A stretch of DNA of 64,000 nt from G965200765 sp965200765 (GCA_965200765.1 OZ241380.1:2108001-2172000); one strand, 5' to 3'. Counted from the first letter of the stretch, positions 7,028-16,639 are shown. Notes: generated by a model not told the origin, from the sequence alone. Numbers and translations are program-made.

Positions 7028-9322
7028 ATGCCTGATACGCCGTCCAAACACACTGACAAACAGGCCCAGTTGAGTTTGATTCCAATGATGGAACCCAAGC
7101 AAGAACGGATTGTTCTGTCCGATTTTGCCGAGGAGTCCTATCTCAACTACTCGATGTATGTCATCTTGGACCGGGCGCTTCCGCACATCTCTGACGGACT
7201 CAAGCCAGTGCAACGACGTATTGTCTATGCAATGTCTGAATTGGGACTCGGTGCCAATGCAAAGTATAAAAAATCTGCGCGAACTGTGGGAGATGTCATT
7301 GGCAAGTTTCATCCGCATGGAGAATCCGCGGCTTATGAAGCGATGGTGCTGATGGCACAACCATTTTCATACCGGTATCCGTTGATTGAAGGTCAAGGCA
7401 ATTGGGGTTCACCCGACGACCCGAAATCATTTGCTGCAATGCGTTATACAGAATGCAGATTTACACCGTACGCGCAAGTGTTGCTGGATGAAGTCGGCCA
7501 AGGTACAGTTGAGTGGATTCCAAACTTTGATGGTACGCTGAAAGAACCGCAACGATTGCCTGCACAACTACCCAATGTTTTGCTGAATGGTTCTTCAGGC
7601 ATTGCAGTTGGTATGGCAACTGATATTCCTTCCCACAACATTTTGGAAGTCGTCAAGGCCTGCATCGAATTGCTTTACAAACCGGAATCGACCGTTGAAG
7701 ATCTGTGCGAGTTTGTGCTGGCACCGGATTATCCGACGGCCGCGCATATTACAACTCCGCGTCATGAAATCGTTTCCATGTACGAAACAGGAACCGGTTC
7801 AATTCGGCAACGCGCTGCCTACGAAAAAGATGGCAATTCAGTCGTAATTTCTGCACTGCCTTATCAGGTTTCCGGTTCCAAGGTGATGGAGCAGATTGCT
7901 ACACAAATGATTGCCAAGAAATTGCCAATGGTTGTCGATCTGCGCGATGAATCGGATGAAGATGAACCCACCCGAATCGTGCTGGATTTAAGAAGCAATC
8001 GAGTGAATGCTAGTCAACTGATGAGCCATTTGTTTGCAACTACAGATCTGGAAAAAAGCCATCGTGTCAACTTGAACATGATCGGCCTGAACGGCAAGCC
8101 AAAAGTGTACAACCTTAAAGATTTGCTTGGAGAATGGCTGGAATTCAGGAAGAACACAGTCATCAATCGACTGAATAACCGATTGGAAACGGTTAGTGAC
8201 CGACTTCACATTCTGGATGGATTGTTGATTGTTTTCATTGATATTGACGAAGTAATTCGCATTGTCCGCTTTGAAGACCATCCCAAGCAGGCATTGATGG
8301 ACCGATTTTCAATTTCGGAAAAGCAGGCAGATGCAATTCTGGAAATACGATTGCGACAGTTAGCCAAGCTCGAAGAAGTCAAGTTGCGCGAAGAACTGAC
8401 AAATCTCAGTCTTGAGAAAGACACAATTGGCCATATTCTTGGATCGCCGGTCGAATTGAACAAATTGGTTCGGGAAGAACTCGAATCAGCGGCGAAAAAA
8501 TATGGCAACGCTCGGCGGTCAAGTTTACTGGAACAAGATGCGGCCAAGGCGTTTACCGAAAAAGATTTGATTACTTCTGAGCCTGTTTCCATTGTTCTTT
8601 CCAAAATGGGTTGGATTCGGGCGGCCAAAGGGCATGAAGTTGACCCGAAGACTTTGAACTACCGCGACGGTGACGAATTTTTGTCCTGTGCACAAGGGAA
8701 ATCCTTGGACAGTTTGATTTGTATGGATTCTGTAGGGCGCACCTACTCTTTGCAAACCCACAAGTTGCCATCCGCTAGATCGGTTGGCGATCCAATTACA
8801 AGTTTGCTCAATCCAGAAGCGGGTGTCAAATTCGTCAGTCTTGTCCTTGGCAACCGCGAACTGCATTGTTTCGTTGCGTCTGTTGAAGGCAAGGGGTTTA
8901 TTGTTCCGATGATGGAAATCGAATCGAAAAACAAGAAAGGAAAAGCAACACTCAGGGTGGTCAAAGGTTTTCAACCGTTGCCAATGCAACTCGTCAAAGA
9001 CATGGAACAGCAACTTATTGTTGTCACGTCCGAAGGCAGAGTACTGATTTACAACTGCAACTCTCTTCCTGTTCTTTCAAAAGGAGCTGGTGTATGGTTG
9101 ATCAGCATACCACCCAAGGCTAGAAAGCAGGGAGAACAAGTGATTCACGCAAAGGTATTTTCCCACAAAGATACTGTAATCTTGCACTCTGGCAAACGTT
9201 ACAGAAAGCTGGAAACCAAAGGTGATTTTGAGCAATACAAAGGAGAACGAACCAATCGTGGTACTCTTCTCCCTCAGGGATTTCGGTCCATACAACAAGT
9301 TGAAGTCACAGATCGAAAATAA
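7028..9322 (+). CDS. parC: DNA topoisomerase IV subunit A
   Basis: DNA-cleaving subunit of topoisomerase IV. The 764-residue protein has the catalytic tyrosine in AAMRYTECRFTP (about Tyr140) and the quinolone-determining segment HPHGESAAYEAMV. The positions equivalent to E. coli ParC Ser80 and Glu84 are Ser and Glu, so there is no classical quinolone-resistance change. The C-terminal half holds the degenerate beta-pinwheel, as in ParC, not the GyrA-box type. The ATG at 7028 is preferred over the TTG at 7025; GGGGTGA lies upstream. It is downstream of parE in one operon. No clear terminator is seen after the stop. Confidence 0.96.
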   Translation: MPDTPSKHTDKQAQLSLIPMMEPKQERIVLSDFAEESYLNYSMYVILDRALPHISDGLKPVQRRIVYAMSELGLGANAKYKKSARTVGDVIGKFHPHGESAAYEAMVLMAQPFSYRYPLIEGQGNWGSPDDPKSFAAMRYTECRFTPYAQVLLDEVGQGTVEWIPNFDGTLKEPQRLPAQLPNVLLNGSSGIAVGMATDIPSHNILEVVKACIELLYKPESTVEDLCEFVLAPDYPTAAHITTPRHEIVSMYETGTGSIRQRAAYEKDGNSVVISALPYQVSGSKVMEQIATQMIAKKLPMVVDLRDESDEDEPTRIVLDLRSNRVNASQLMSHLFATTDLEKSHRVNLNMIGLNGKPKVYNLKDLLGEWLEFRKNTVINRLNNRLETVSDRLHILDGLLIVFIDIDEVIRIVRFEDHPKQALMDRFSISEKQADAILEIRLRQLAKLEEVKLREELTNLSLEKDTIGHILGSPVELNKLVREELESAAKKYGNARRSSLLEQDAAKAFTEKDLITSEPVSIVLSKMGWIRAAKGHEVDPKTLNYRDGDEFLSCAQGKSLDSLICMDSVGRTYSLQTHKLPSARSVGDPITSLLNPEAGVKFVSLVLGNRELHCFVASVEGKGFIVPMMEIESKNKKGKATLRVVKGFQPLPMQLVKDMEQQLIVVTSEGRVLIYNCNSLPVLSKGAGVWLISIPPKARKQGEQVIHAKVFSHKDTVILHSGKRYRKLETKGDFEQYKGERTNRGTLLPQGFRSIQQVEVTDRK

Positions 9323-9509
9323 GTTTCATATTCTCCTTTAAAGTGACTTGATAAACGCTGTGACCTCTACTCCACTTCCTGTACCGTTTAGGGCCACTAT
9401 CAATCTAATCTCATACTAACTTTTAATCACTATCACCATGCAAACGCACGGGAATATTGATAGGTTTTGCGGTTAGGTGTAGAATTGTAAATTGAATAAA
9501 AAATCAATT

Positions 9510-10949
9510 TTAATAAAAATGAATTTTTAGTTCAGTTTTCAGATGTCCCAATTGTTCCAAAATATAGTAACAACGGGATTGTAGTTCTTTTGCACTTGCA
9601 TTAGCGTCAATCCAATATCTTGAATTCTCTACTTGTCTAGGATCGAACATTGAATTTCTACTCAGTTCCACATAACTTCTGCGTTTACCGTTTGGTTTAC
9701 CTACTACTTGTGCAAAATTGTTAGTGTGCCTTTTGTAAAGTTCACTAGCCACTCCCTCGAAAACATCCCTCCAAGTTTTAACAGAGCGCGTTACCCCAAA
9801 AAGTGTAAATGCATCAGGCTGATTCGAGCTCTTTACTTTCTTGGTACTTTTCTGTATATTTTGATTTTTCTGAATATCGTAACTGTAAAGAATTGTCAAA
9901 TCATTCTCATTAAAACCAAGTAGTCGAAGCAGGTATTTGGAACGTTTTATTAATGTATCAGTACTTCCCCATAACTCAATCCAGTATGACGTTTTTCCAA
10001 TTCGATAAGGTTTTTTTAACCCAGCATTCCCAGCTTTAATGTAAATATTTTTGCCATGCGGTTTTCCAATAATAGATCTAAATTTTTGAGAATTTAGGCT
10101 GTAAAGCTCTTCAACTACACTTATCCAAATTTGTCGAGAAGTGTTAACTGACAACTGTTTTCCTAGAATTTCGATCATAATTGGTGTTTTTGGCGCTTTT
10201 ATAGCTGACTTTTTCTCTTTATCTCTTGCTACAGTGTTTATATTTATTTTTTGACTCAAATCCGTTGATTTAGATGTCTGTGCAGATAAGAAACACCGAA
10301 CTTGGTCATCTGTTGGAATAAGCCCAGTAGATGTATTAACATATTCTATAATTACCTCAATTAATTTCGAGGTAGGATTATTCAACAATTCTTGCCAAAT
10401 CTCGGGGAGCGCATTTCTAAGGCTATCGCTATTTCTATTAGCCTCCAAAGCTTGTTTGGCACGTTGCTCGACTTTGTCAATATCGGACAATGAATCATAA
10501 GACAAATAAGTTTCAAATTCTTTGATTAAATTTTCAATGTCATTTTTTTTAATATTCAATTCGGAAAATTTTCGGTCTTTTGGGTATCCTTCTTCACGTG
10601 GTAAGTACAGCCACCAATCTATTCCGTTTGTAAGCATACAGATTGTAGGATTACCTAAACCTGCGTAATTCATCAGTTGACCCACATATTTGTCAAGTGA
10701 AATTCCTTGTTTCTTAACTTCAATATAGACACGCTTATCCGAATTTTTAGGAATTAGTGCGTAGTCTACCTTTTTTATTTGTTGGTTATCTTTACCAAGA
10801 ATACACTCTGGTACAATTTGATTTGTATTCCTTGAATCCCATCCAAGTCCAACTAATACAGGCAGAACCAAAGTTTGCTTAGTAGCCTCTTCGTTTGGCA
10901 CTACTTTTTTAATCTCTTGTATTCTCTTTAACTCTTCTCTCAAAGCCAT
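9510..10949 (-). CDS. Solitary HsdR-N-like PD-(D/E)xK protein with duplicated C-terminal domain
   Basis: A 479-residue protein, clearly more AT-rich than its neighbours. Residues about 1-170 resemble the N-terminal nuclease domain of type I restriction HsdR: LVLPVLVGLGWDSRN, then KVDYALI and YIEVKK, which give the D...ExK of a PD-(D/E)xK nuclease, then a QLMNYAG helix. No DEAD/helicase motifs, HsdM or HsdS genes follow. After a middle region come two tandem copies of a ~100-residue domain (about 250-360 and 375-479). Each has a W, an ELY motif, GKPxGK, YWI and a final LG. The second copy reads TWRDVFEG, ELYKRHTNNF, GKPNGKR and YWIDANAS. Function is unknown; a defence or mobile-element origin is inferred from composition and nuclease fold. 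Confidence 0.7.
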   Translation of the reverse strand: MALREELKRIQEIKKVVPNEEATKQTLVLPVLVGLGWDSRNTNQIVPECILGKDNQQIKKVDYALIPKNSDKRVYIEVKKQGISLDKYVGQLMNYAGLGNPTICMLTNGIDWWLYLPREEGYPKDRKFSELNIKKNDIENLIKEFETYLSYDSLSDIDKVEQRAKQALEANRNSDSLRNALPEIWQELLNNPTSKLIEVIIEYVNTSTGLIPTDDQVRCFLSAQTSKSTDLSQKININTVARDKEKKSAIKAPKTPIMIEILGKQLSVNTSRQIWISVVEELYSLNSQKFRSIIGKPHGKNIYIKAGNAGLKKPYRIGKTSYWIELWGSTDTLIKRSKYLLRLLGFNENDLTILYSYDIQKNQNIQKSTKKVKSSNQPDAFTLFGVTRSVKTWRDVFEGVASELYKRHTNNFAQVVGKPNGKRRSYVELSRNSMFDPRQVENSRYWIDANASAKELQSRCYYILEQLGHLKTELKIHFY

Positions 10950-11181
10950 GATGCTTAAACCTCAAATTTTGTCCATTGTAAAATGATTTATGAGCGATTG
11001 TTTTTATTGAATATTCAAATAACCCGAGAGCACTGCCAAACTAGCTTTTCAAATCAGCATTCGCCGCCGAAATGAAGCTCACCGAAAGACCTTAAGAGAT
11101 TTGCACGAGTAGCCAACTATGGTCAATCCAATCCATCACCTCGCTCGTTCTGACGAATCAATAACAAGACCGGTAAACAGT

Positions 11182-12156
11182 TCAACCAAGCATATCTCGA
11201 ACTTTTGACAACAATGTTGTTCTCTCCTGACGTGCCGCCAAAGCGGCATCCATGTCAACAGAAACGAACTGTGTTGGTGTATGCGGTTGCAACTGCCCAA
11301 TCAAATCCATATCAGCAGAGATAACCGTCCCAACCATAAAATACCCGCCGCCTGATACAGCATCGCGATGCAATATGATGGGTTCTGTACCACCTGGTAT
11401 CTGAATGGACCCATAGGGGTAACAACTGTCAACGATGTTGGATGGGTCCGACCCCGCCCCGAATGGTTGTTCGCGTTCAACAAAGTTCAATGCTCGACCA
11501 CCCCGAAATCGATAGCCAATACGGTCAGCTTCAAGGGCAACCTTCCAGACATCATCAAAGAAACCCTTCCCTGATTCTTCAGTAACCCGATGCCAGTACA
11601 GTCCGGGTATTACCCGCAGTTCAGCCGATGAACCAGGCATTCGTTGAAGTTCCTGTGGAACAGTTTGATTCTCGGCAACGGTGCGTTGCGGTGAACCAAT
11701 CTTCAATTCATCTCCGGCCTGCAAGTTTCGACCTTCAAAACCACCCAAAGCACCCAAGGTGTAAGTCGAGCGACTACCCAAAGCAACCGGAACATCAACA
11801 CCGCCAGCAATCGCAATATAGGCTCGCGCACCGGATTTCAGATAATCAAAACTAAGCGTCTGGCCAGCCTTGACAACAAACGAAGACCATGTCTCGCGCA
11901 GGTCACCATCAACTTTTGGCGGTAGATTGGCACCGGTGACTGCAACAACTCTGTCTTCTGTAAACTCAAGTTCCGGGCCCAAGAAAACCGATTCCAGTAC
12001 GGCAGCACCTTCATCGTTGCCAACCAGCATGTTGGCAATGCGAAGTGCATACCGGTCCATCCCGCCTGAGATAGGAATACCAAGATGATAGTATCCGGGG
12101 CGACCCAGATCCTGTACAGATGTTGCCAGACCCGGTGCTAAAACTTTAATTGCCAT
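11182..12156 (-). CDS. pxpC: 5-oxoprolinase subunit C / KipA-type carboxyltransferase domain protein
   Basis: A 324-residue protein of the KipA/PxpC (AHS2) family, starting MAIKVLAPGLATSVQDLGRP, the typical opening with the conserved SVQDLGRPG. With PxpA and PxpB it forms ATP-dependent 5-oxoprolinase, which opens 5-oxoproline to glutamate. The same fold is a domain of urea carboxylase. The frame is open further upstream to 12210, but the ATG at 12156 has a strong GGGGAGG SD and gives the family N-terminus. It overlaps the end of pxpB by 11 nt, so the two are probably coupled. It is the last gene of the eight-gene leftward transport/oxoprolinase unit. Confidence 0.9.
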   Translation of the reverse strand: MAIKVLAPGLATSVQDLGRPGYYHLGIPISGGMDRYALRIANMLVGNDEGAAVLESVFLGPELEFTEDRVVAVTGANLPPKVDGDLRETWSSFVVKAGQTLSFDYLKSGARAYIAIAGGVDVPVALGSRSTYTLGALGGFEGRNLQAGDELKIGSPQRTVAENQTVPQELQRMPGSSAELRVIPGLYWHRVTEESGKGFFDDVWKVALEADRIGYRFRGGRALNFVEREQPFGAGSDPSNIVDSCYPYGSIQIPGGTEPIILHRDAVSGGGYFMVGTVISADMDLIGQLQPHTPTQFVSVDMDAALAARQERTTLLSKVRDMLG

Positions 12157-13021
12157 AGAGTGCCTCCCCAATATTTGCGTTGTATTTGTCAATATCGTCC
12201 TGAAAATCATTCAGGGAAAATTCTATTTCCCGAATCTTCGGTTCAAAGCGGTTGTTTTCGACTTGAGTTACATACTCGTCGTAGGTCTCCCGGTCAATCG
12301 GTTGAAACTTTACGATATCACCCGGACTAAAGAAAACCATAAAATCACTCAAATAACTGATACTTTGCTGAGGGTCATAAATCGGCATCGGTGTAATACC
12401 AAACATCTGATACCCGCCAGCACCGCGAACGGAATAAATGCATGCAAAACACCCGCCATAGCCAACTGTCAGCTTCGGTGTGTCAGTACGGGGTCGAAGA
12501 TACTTGGGTACTTCAATTTGACGCTTTCTGTCCACCATCTGATACATGAAAGGCAAACCAGCAACAAAGCCAACCATCGTCACAAACCATGGTGCCGAGG
12601 AATGAGCATCAATAAATGCTTCAATCGAATCAAAATTGTTGATGCGAGCTGCATATTCAAGATCAGTAGCGTTCGGATCCTGATGGCGCTCCCGAAATCG
12701 CATCAAAGTTTCATGGGTCCACGGGTCGTTGTAAAGCACTGGAACCTCAACCACTCGAGTCTGCAGAACACTTTCTGCACTGTCAGCCGCAGATTCAAGA
12801 TTTTTTAGCTCTGTCAGCAAATCGTCTGGTCGAATGCGATCCGGGTCAAATTTGATCTGATAAGATGCATTGGCCGGACAAATTTCAGTCACGCCTTGAA
12901 TCTGGCTCTCTCGAACTGCATTCGTAATTGACAAGCTCTTGAAGAACGCTTCAAGGGACATTTCTTCATCTACCTCAGCGAAGATGTGATCATCGCCGCC
13001 GAAGGAATATCGTAGTGACAT
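12146..13021 (-). CDS. pxpB: 5-oxoprolinase subunit B / KipI-type protein
   Basis: A 291-residue protein of the KipI/PxpB (AHS1, cyclophilin-like) family, partner of PxpC. The C-terminal half carries the family core: GFVAGLPFMYQM, then GYGGCFACIYSVRGAGGYQMFG and a FFSPGDIVKFQPI tail. The usual motif is GGYxxIYP(x)xxPGGWxLIG; here it reads CFACIYSVRGAGGYQMFG, so it is a diverged member. A long N-terminal region (about 100 residues) precedes the core. AGGAGGT lies 7-8 nt before the ATG. It starts 13 nt after the biotin carboxylase gene, linking the carboxylase to PxpBC. Confidence 0.88.
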   Translation of the reverse strand: MSLRYSFGGDDHIFAEVDEEMSLEAFFKSLSITNAVRESQIQGVTEICPANASYQIKFDPDRIRPDDLLTELKNLESAADSAESVLQTRVVEVPVLYNDPWTHETLMRFRERHQDPNATDLEYAARINNFDSIEAFIDAHSSAPWFVTMVGFVAGLPFMYQMVDRKRQIEVPKYLRPRTDTPKLTVGYGGCFACIYSVRGAGGYQMFGITPMPIYDPQQSISYLSDFMVFFSPGDIVKFQPIDRETYDEYVTQVENNRFEPKIREIEFSLNDFQDDIDKYNANIGEALYGN

Positions 13022-13034
13022 ACTTGGTTACCTC

Positions 13035-14405
13035 CTAATCTTGGAATAAATTAGATGCTTCTCGTTCAAGCCATGGCTCAAGAAATTCAGTGTGAATGTT
13101 TGCATTACGAACTTCTTGGTCGACTACCAGTGCTTGATGCAGGGGTATGGTTGTTTTGATTCCTGAAATTTCAAGTTCTGACAGCGTGCTTTCCAAATGA
13201 TGAAGCGCACTGTTGCGAGATTCGTCCCAGACAATCAACTTGCCGAGCAAGGAATCATAAAACGGGGGTATTGTACAACCCGGAAACAGCATGGTGTCAA
13301 ATCGCACCCTGGGTCCATTCGGCACCGTTACAGAATCGACAATACCAGGCATGGGCAAAAATCCATTGGCCGGATCTTCCGCATTGATGCGACATTCAAT
13401 TGAGTGACCGTTCAGCGCAATACTGTCCTGCGACAGTCGCAGCGACTCGCCGTTTGCAATTCTCAGCATTTCCTGAACCAAATCAATACCGGTAACAAAT
13501 TCGGTCACCGGGTGTTCTACCTGAATTCGGGTATTCATCTCCAGAAAATAGAATTCTTCCGAACTTTGATCATAAAGATACTCAATTGTACCGGCACTGC
13601 GATATTGAACCAACTTTGCAAGTGAAACAGCAGATTCGCAAAGCTTACGGCGTACATGGTCCGGAAGTGTTACTGCAGGTGCTTCTTCCCAGATTTTTTG
13701 GCGACGTCGTTGAAGTGAACATTCGCGCTCATAGCAATGTACGACATTTTTTCCATCCCCCAAAATCTGAACCTCAATGTGACGAGCATTGCGGATCAAT
13801 TTTTCCACATAGATTCCGCCGTCTCCAAAGGCAACTTGGGCTTCTGCACTGGCCTGAGGCATCAGTTGCTTGAATTGTTCCAGATTATTGGCAATGCGTA
13901 TTCCGCGTCCGCCGCCGCCAGCGGCAGCTTTGATCAACACTGGAAAGCCAACTCGCATGGCAAGCTCACAAGCTTCATCCAATGATTCAATACGGTCACT
14001 GCTTCCGGAAACGGTAGGAACACCCGCTTTTGTTGCAACTTCGCGGGCGGCGATCTTGTCTCCCATCAAACGAATGGTTTTTCCCTTGGGACCGACAAAT
14101 ATCAAACCTGCAGACTCCACTGCATCTGCAAAATCCGCATTTTCGGCCAGAAAACCATATCCGGGATGAACCGCATCGGCCTTGGATTCTTTGGCTGCCG
14201 CCAATATAGCTTCAATGTTCAGATAGGATTTTGAAGCAGGCGGCGGGCCAATATCAATCGCATGGTCCGCAAGTCGTACCGCAAGCGAATCCGCATCCGC
14301 CTGACTATGTGTCACAATCGCGCTGATACCCAGCTCCTGAGCGGCCCGGATTACCCGTACAGCAATTTCGCCGCGATTCGCAACCAGCAAACGATTGATC
14401 GACAT
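13035..14405 (-). CDS. accC: Biotin carboxylase (AccC-like) of the pxp cluster
   Basis: ATP-grasp biotin carboxylase of 456 residues that carboxylates biotin on a carrier protein with ATP and bicarbonate. It has the N-terminal LLVANRGEIAVRVIRAAQEL, HPGYGFLAENADFA, the glycine-rich ATP loop KAAAGGGGRGIRIA and EMNTRIQVEHPVTEFVTGID. All are intact and the length is that of stand-alone AccC. It lies 18 nt after the carrier-protein gene and 13 nt before pxpB. The name follows the sequence family. The setting suggests it serves PxpB/PxpC rather than acetyl-CoA carboxylase; that part is inference. Confidence 0.9.
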   Translation of the reverse strand: MSINRLLVANRGEIAVRVIRAAQELGISAIVTHSQADADSLAVRLADHAIDIGPPPASKSYLNIEAILAAAKESKADAVHPGYGFLAENADFADAVESAGLIFVGPKGKTIRLMGDKIAAREVATKAGVPTVSGSSDRIESLDEACELAMRVGFPVLIKAAAGGGGRGIRIANNLEQFKQLMPQASAEAQVAFGDGGIYVEKLIRNARHIEVQILGDGKNVVHCYERECSLQRRRQKIWEEAPAVTLPDHVRRKLCESAVSLAKLVQYRSAGTIEYLYDQSSEEFYFLEMNTRIQVEHPVTEFVTGIDLVQEMLRIANGESLRLSQDSIALNGHSIECRINAEDPANGFLPMPGIVDSVTVPNGPRVRFDTMLFPGCTIPPFYDSLLGKLIVWDESRNSALHHLESTLSELEISGIKTTIPLHQALVVDQEVRNANIHTEFLEPWLEREASNLFQD

Positions 14406-14423
14406 TCTTTCTGACCGGGTGAT

Positions 14424-14663
14424 TCAGTCCAGTTCTGCCAATACTTGGCCCGCCATGACGGCATCTTCATTTTCGACGGCAAAACTTTGTACAGTTCCGG
14501 CCACCTCAGCTTTTACTTCATGAAATGATTTCATCACCTCTACAAGCCCGATGACATCACCGACGGCTACTGTATCACCTACATCCTTGAATGGCGGTTG
14601 ATCCGGTGCCGGTTTTCTGTAAAAAGTGCCCGGCAAAGGGGATAATATCTGCTTATCTGCCAT
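14424..14663 (-). CDS. Biotin/lipoyl carrier protein of the pxp cluster
   Basis: A 79-residue stand-alone biotinyl domain. The modified lysine is Lys45 in VEVMKSFHEV; canonical biotin carriers have AMKM, so this is the V-M-K-S/T variant seen in small AccB-like carriers of this type of cluster. It opens with LSPLPGTFYRKPAPDQPPF and ends in a glycine-rich beta-turn segment. It lacks the Ala/Pro-rich N-terminal extension of AccB. It lies between pxpA (83 nt upstream) and the biotin carboxylase (18 nt downstream) and is the obvious carrier for that carboxylase. Confidence 0.88.
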   Translation of the reverse strand: MADKQILSPLPGTFYRKPAPDQPPFKDVGDTVAVGDVIGLVEVMKSFHEVKAEVAGTVQSFAVENEDAVMAGQVLAELD

Positions 14664-14746
14664 GTTATTCCTCCAGCATCATGGTTTGAATTTGGCTAAA
14701 TTTACCAGCGTCTCTGAAAATAAGTATTCCGCGCAATTCACCGACG

Positions 14747-15481
14747 TCAAGCACTTCCGCCAAGATAAGGACGAACCGCTTCACGGACTGCCTCGGCAAC
14801 TTCAATTGCGTTCGGTGTATCCGAGTGCACACAAATGCAATCGGATCCTACTTGCACTTCTACCCCGTTGATTGATTCCGTTACCCCCTCTTCAATGGCT
14901 CGCAAGGACCGTGAGGCCGCCACTGCGGGGTCAACTGGGTCATGTTCTCGCGTAATGATCAGACTGCCGTCATCATTGTAGTCAAGATCGGCGTAGTACT
15001 CTGCAACAAATGTATGTCCGCGCTCTGTGTAAATCTCTTCGTGCATGGTTGTCTTCATACCAAGAACCGGCACTCCGAATATATCGGCCGCATCACATAC
15101 TGCGTGGGCAGTTTCCTTGTTGCGCGCCGCCATGCCATACAAAGCGCCATGGGGCTTGATGTGATTCAGTTCCATTCCTTCAGCGTCCAGAAAACCTTTC
15201 AAAGCGCCGACTTGATAGATGATGACATTCGCCAATTCTTCGCGCCCGATATCCATCGCGCGACGACCAAATCCTTGATGATCTGGCAGTGAAGGGTGCG
15301 CACCGACCCGAACATTGTGCTCCTTTGCCAGTCTCACAGTGGAGCGCATGTGATTCGGATCTGACCCATGAAAGCCGCAAGCAACATTCGCCAAAGAAAT
15401 GAGCGGCATCATTTTCTCATCCTCGCCCATTTTGTAAATTCCATAGCTTTCGCCCATGTCGCAATTGATTGCTGTCGTCAT
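14747..15481 (-). CDS. pxpA: 5-oxoprolinase subunit A (LamB/YcsF family)
   Basis: A 244-residue LamB/YcsF family protein, the subunit that binds 5-oxoproline in PxpABC. Family landmarks are INCDMGESYG at the N-terminus, NVACGFHGSDP, VGAHPSLPDHQGFGRR and HIKPHGALY. Length is usual (about 250). It is the first enzyme gene after the ABC transporter genes (131 nt after the permease stop), all on the minus strand. The arrangement supports uptake followed by hydrolysis of a cyclic amide such as 5-oxoproline or a related lactam; the substrate itself is inferred. Confidence 0.94.
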   Translation of the reverse strand: MTTAINCDMGESYGIYKMGEDEKMMPLISLANVACGFHGSDPNHMRSTVRLAKEHNVRVGAHPSLPDHQGFGRRAMDIGREELANVIIYQVGALKGFLDAEGMELNHIKPHGALYGMAARNKETAHAVCDAADIFGVPVLGMKTTMHEEIYTERGHTFVAEYYADLDYNDDGSLIITREHDPVDPAVAASRSLRAIEEGVTESINGVEVQVGSDCICVHSDTPNAIEVAEAVREAVRPYLGGSA

Positions 15482-15612
15482 ATTTCAAATTCCTCCATTG
15501 TGTTAAACAAAATTCAATCAAACTATTTCCCTGAGCAAATCAAGTGTTCAGGTCCATTTCAAATATGATTCGAACCATGAAAACACTCATCCTTGCCCTT
15601 TATAGTACAAAG

Positions 15613-16617
15613 TTAATCCTGTAAAGCGGCAATATAGCGCAGACGAAGCTGGTCGAAAATGACTGCCAGAATCAATAGTACGCCAATTACCACAATTTGC
15701 AAGTAAGACTCGATACGAGCCAAATTCATTCCGTTCTGGACAAGACCGATGAACAGCGCACCCAGTACGACATTTTCCAGTCTTCCAATACCACCTCTCA
15801 GGCTGACTCCCGCAATTACACACGCGGCAATAGACTCAAGCGGCATGGTTGCACCAATATTCGCTTCTCCTGTGTCCAACCGGGCAGTCAGCAAAATTCC
15901 TGCAATTGCCGCCATGGCACCGCACATCACGTACGCCCAGAACAACGTAAGCCGGGTGCTGATGCCGGACAGTCGCGCCGCCTTGATATTTCCCCCAACT
16001 GCATAAAAGTACCGACCCAGTCGGGTCCAGTTGACGACCACATACAGTACAAGTATCAATACGATCGTAACCAGAACCGGTGTAGGAACTCCGAATATTG
16101 AACCGAATCCAAAAACATCTCCAAATTCTACTGGCATGCCATAAACAGGAGTTCCACCGGTCATATAAAGCGCAAGACCAAATCCGACCGAAGCCATACC
16201 CAAACTCATCATAAATGGCGATACATTAAAGAGTGCAATACCAATTCCGTTGACAACACCAATTGCTGTTCCTGCTGCGACCCCCGCGAGGATACCGATC
16301 AGAATCGCGAGTCCGACCGCTTCTGGCATTAAAACATATGCGGCGGCCATGGCAGTGGCACCGACAACGGATGTCAGCGCAAGAATCGTGCCCACTGACA
16401 GATCAAATCCGCCGGTCAACAACGCAAACATCTGCCCCATGGAGACAAGTGCAAGATAAGTGGATTGTCGTACAACATTGAGCAGATTGCGCCCTGTCAG
16501 AAAGTTGTCTGACATGAAGGCAAAAACAATGACTGCAATCAGCAATAAAAAAGGCAGTACGCCGAGTCGAACAAAAACAAGCCGCAACCAGTAAAGAATT
16601 CTGTTGACTATGCTCAC
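15613..16617 (-). CDS. ABC transporter permease, RbsC/ribose type
   Basis: Membrane subunit of a carbohydrate-uptake-2 (RbsC-like) importer. About 334 residues with many hydrophobic helices (VLPFLLLIAVIVFAFMSDNF, ALVSMGQMFALLTGGFDLSVG) and the BPD_transp_2 family motif GGFDLSVG. The frame is open to 16695, but that start would overlap the ATPase gene by 56 nt. The GTG at 16617, 22 nt after the ATPase stop with GTGAG upstream, is preferred; the GTG at 16623 is an alternative. Gene order is binding protein, ATPase, permease, then pxpA. No second permease gene, so a homodimeric channel is likely. Confidence 0.88.
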   Translation of the reverse strand: MSIVNRILYWLRLVFVRLGVLPFLLLIAVIVFAFMSDNFLTGRNLLNVVRQSTYLALVSMGQMFALLTGGFDLSVGTILALTSVVGATAMAAAYVLMPEAVGLAILIGILAGVAAGTAIGVVNGIGIALFNVSPFMMSLGMASVGFGLALYMTGGTPVYGMPVEFGDVFGFGSIFGVPTPVLVTIVLILVLYVVVNWTRLGRYFYAVGGNIKAARLSGISTRLTLFWAYVMCGAMAAIAGILLTARLDTGEANIGATMPLESIAACVIAGVSLRGGIGRLENVVLGALFIGLVQNGMNLARIESYLQIVVIGVLLILAVIFDQLRLRYIAALQD

Positions 16618-16639
16618 AATCACATTCTCACTTACTGAT

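Noticed and set aside
9323..9509. Attachment site or tRNA next to the AT-rich HsdR-N gene
   Set aside because: No tRNA-like fold, direct repeat or integrase was seen on either side.
10950..11181. Small gene or RNA in the 232-bp gap
   Set aside because: No frame with an SD, no stable hairpin with a T run.
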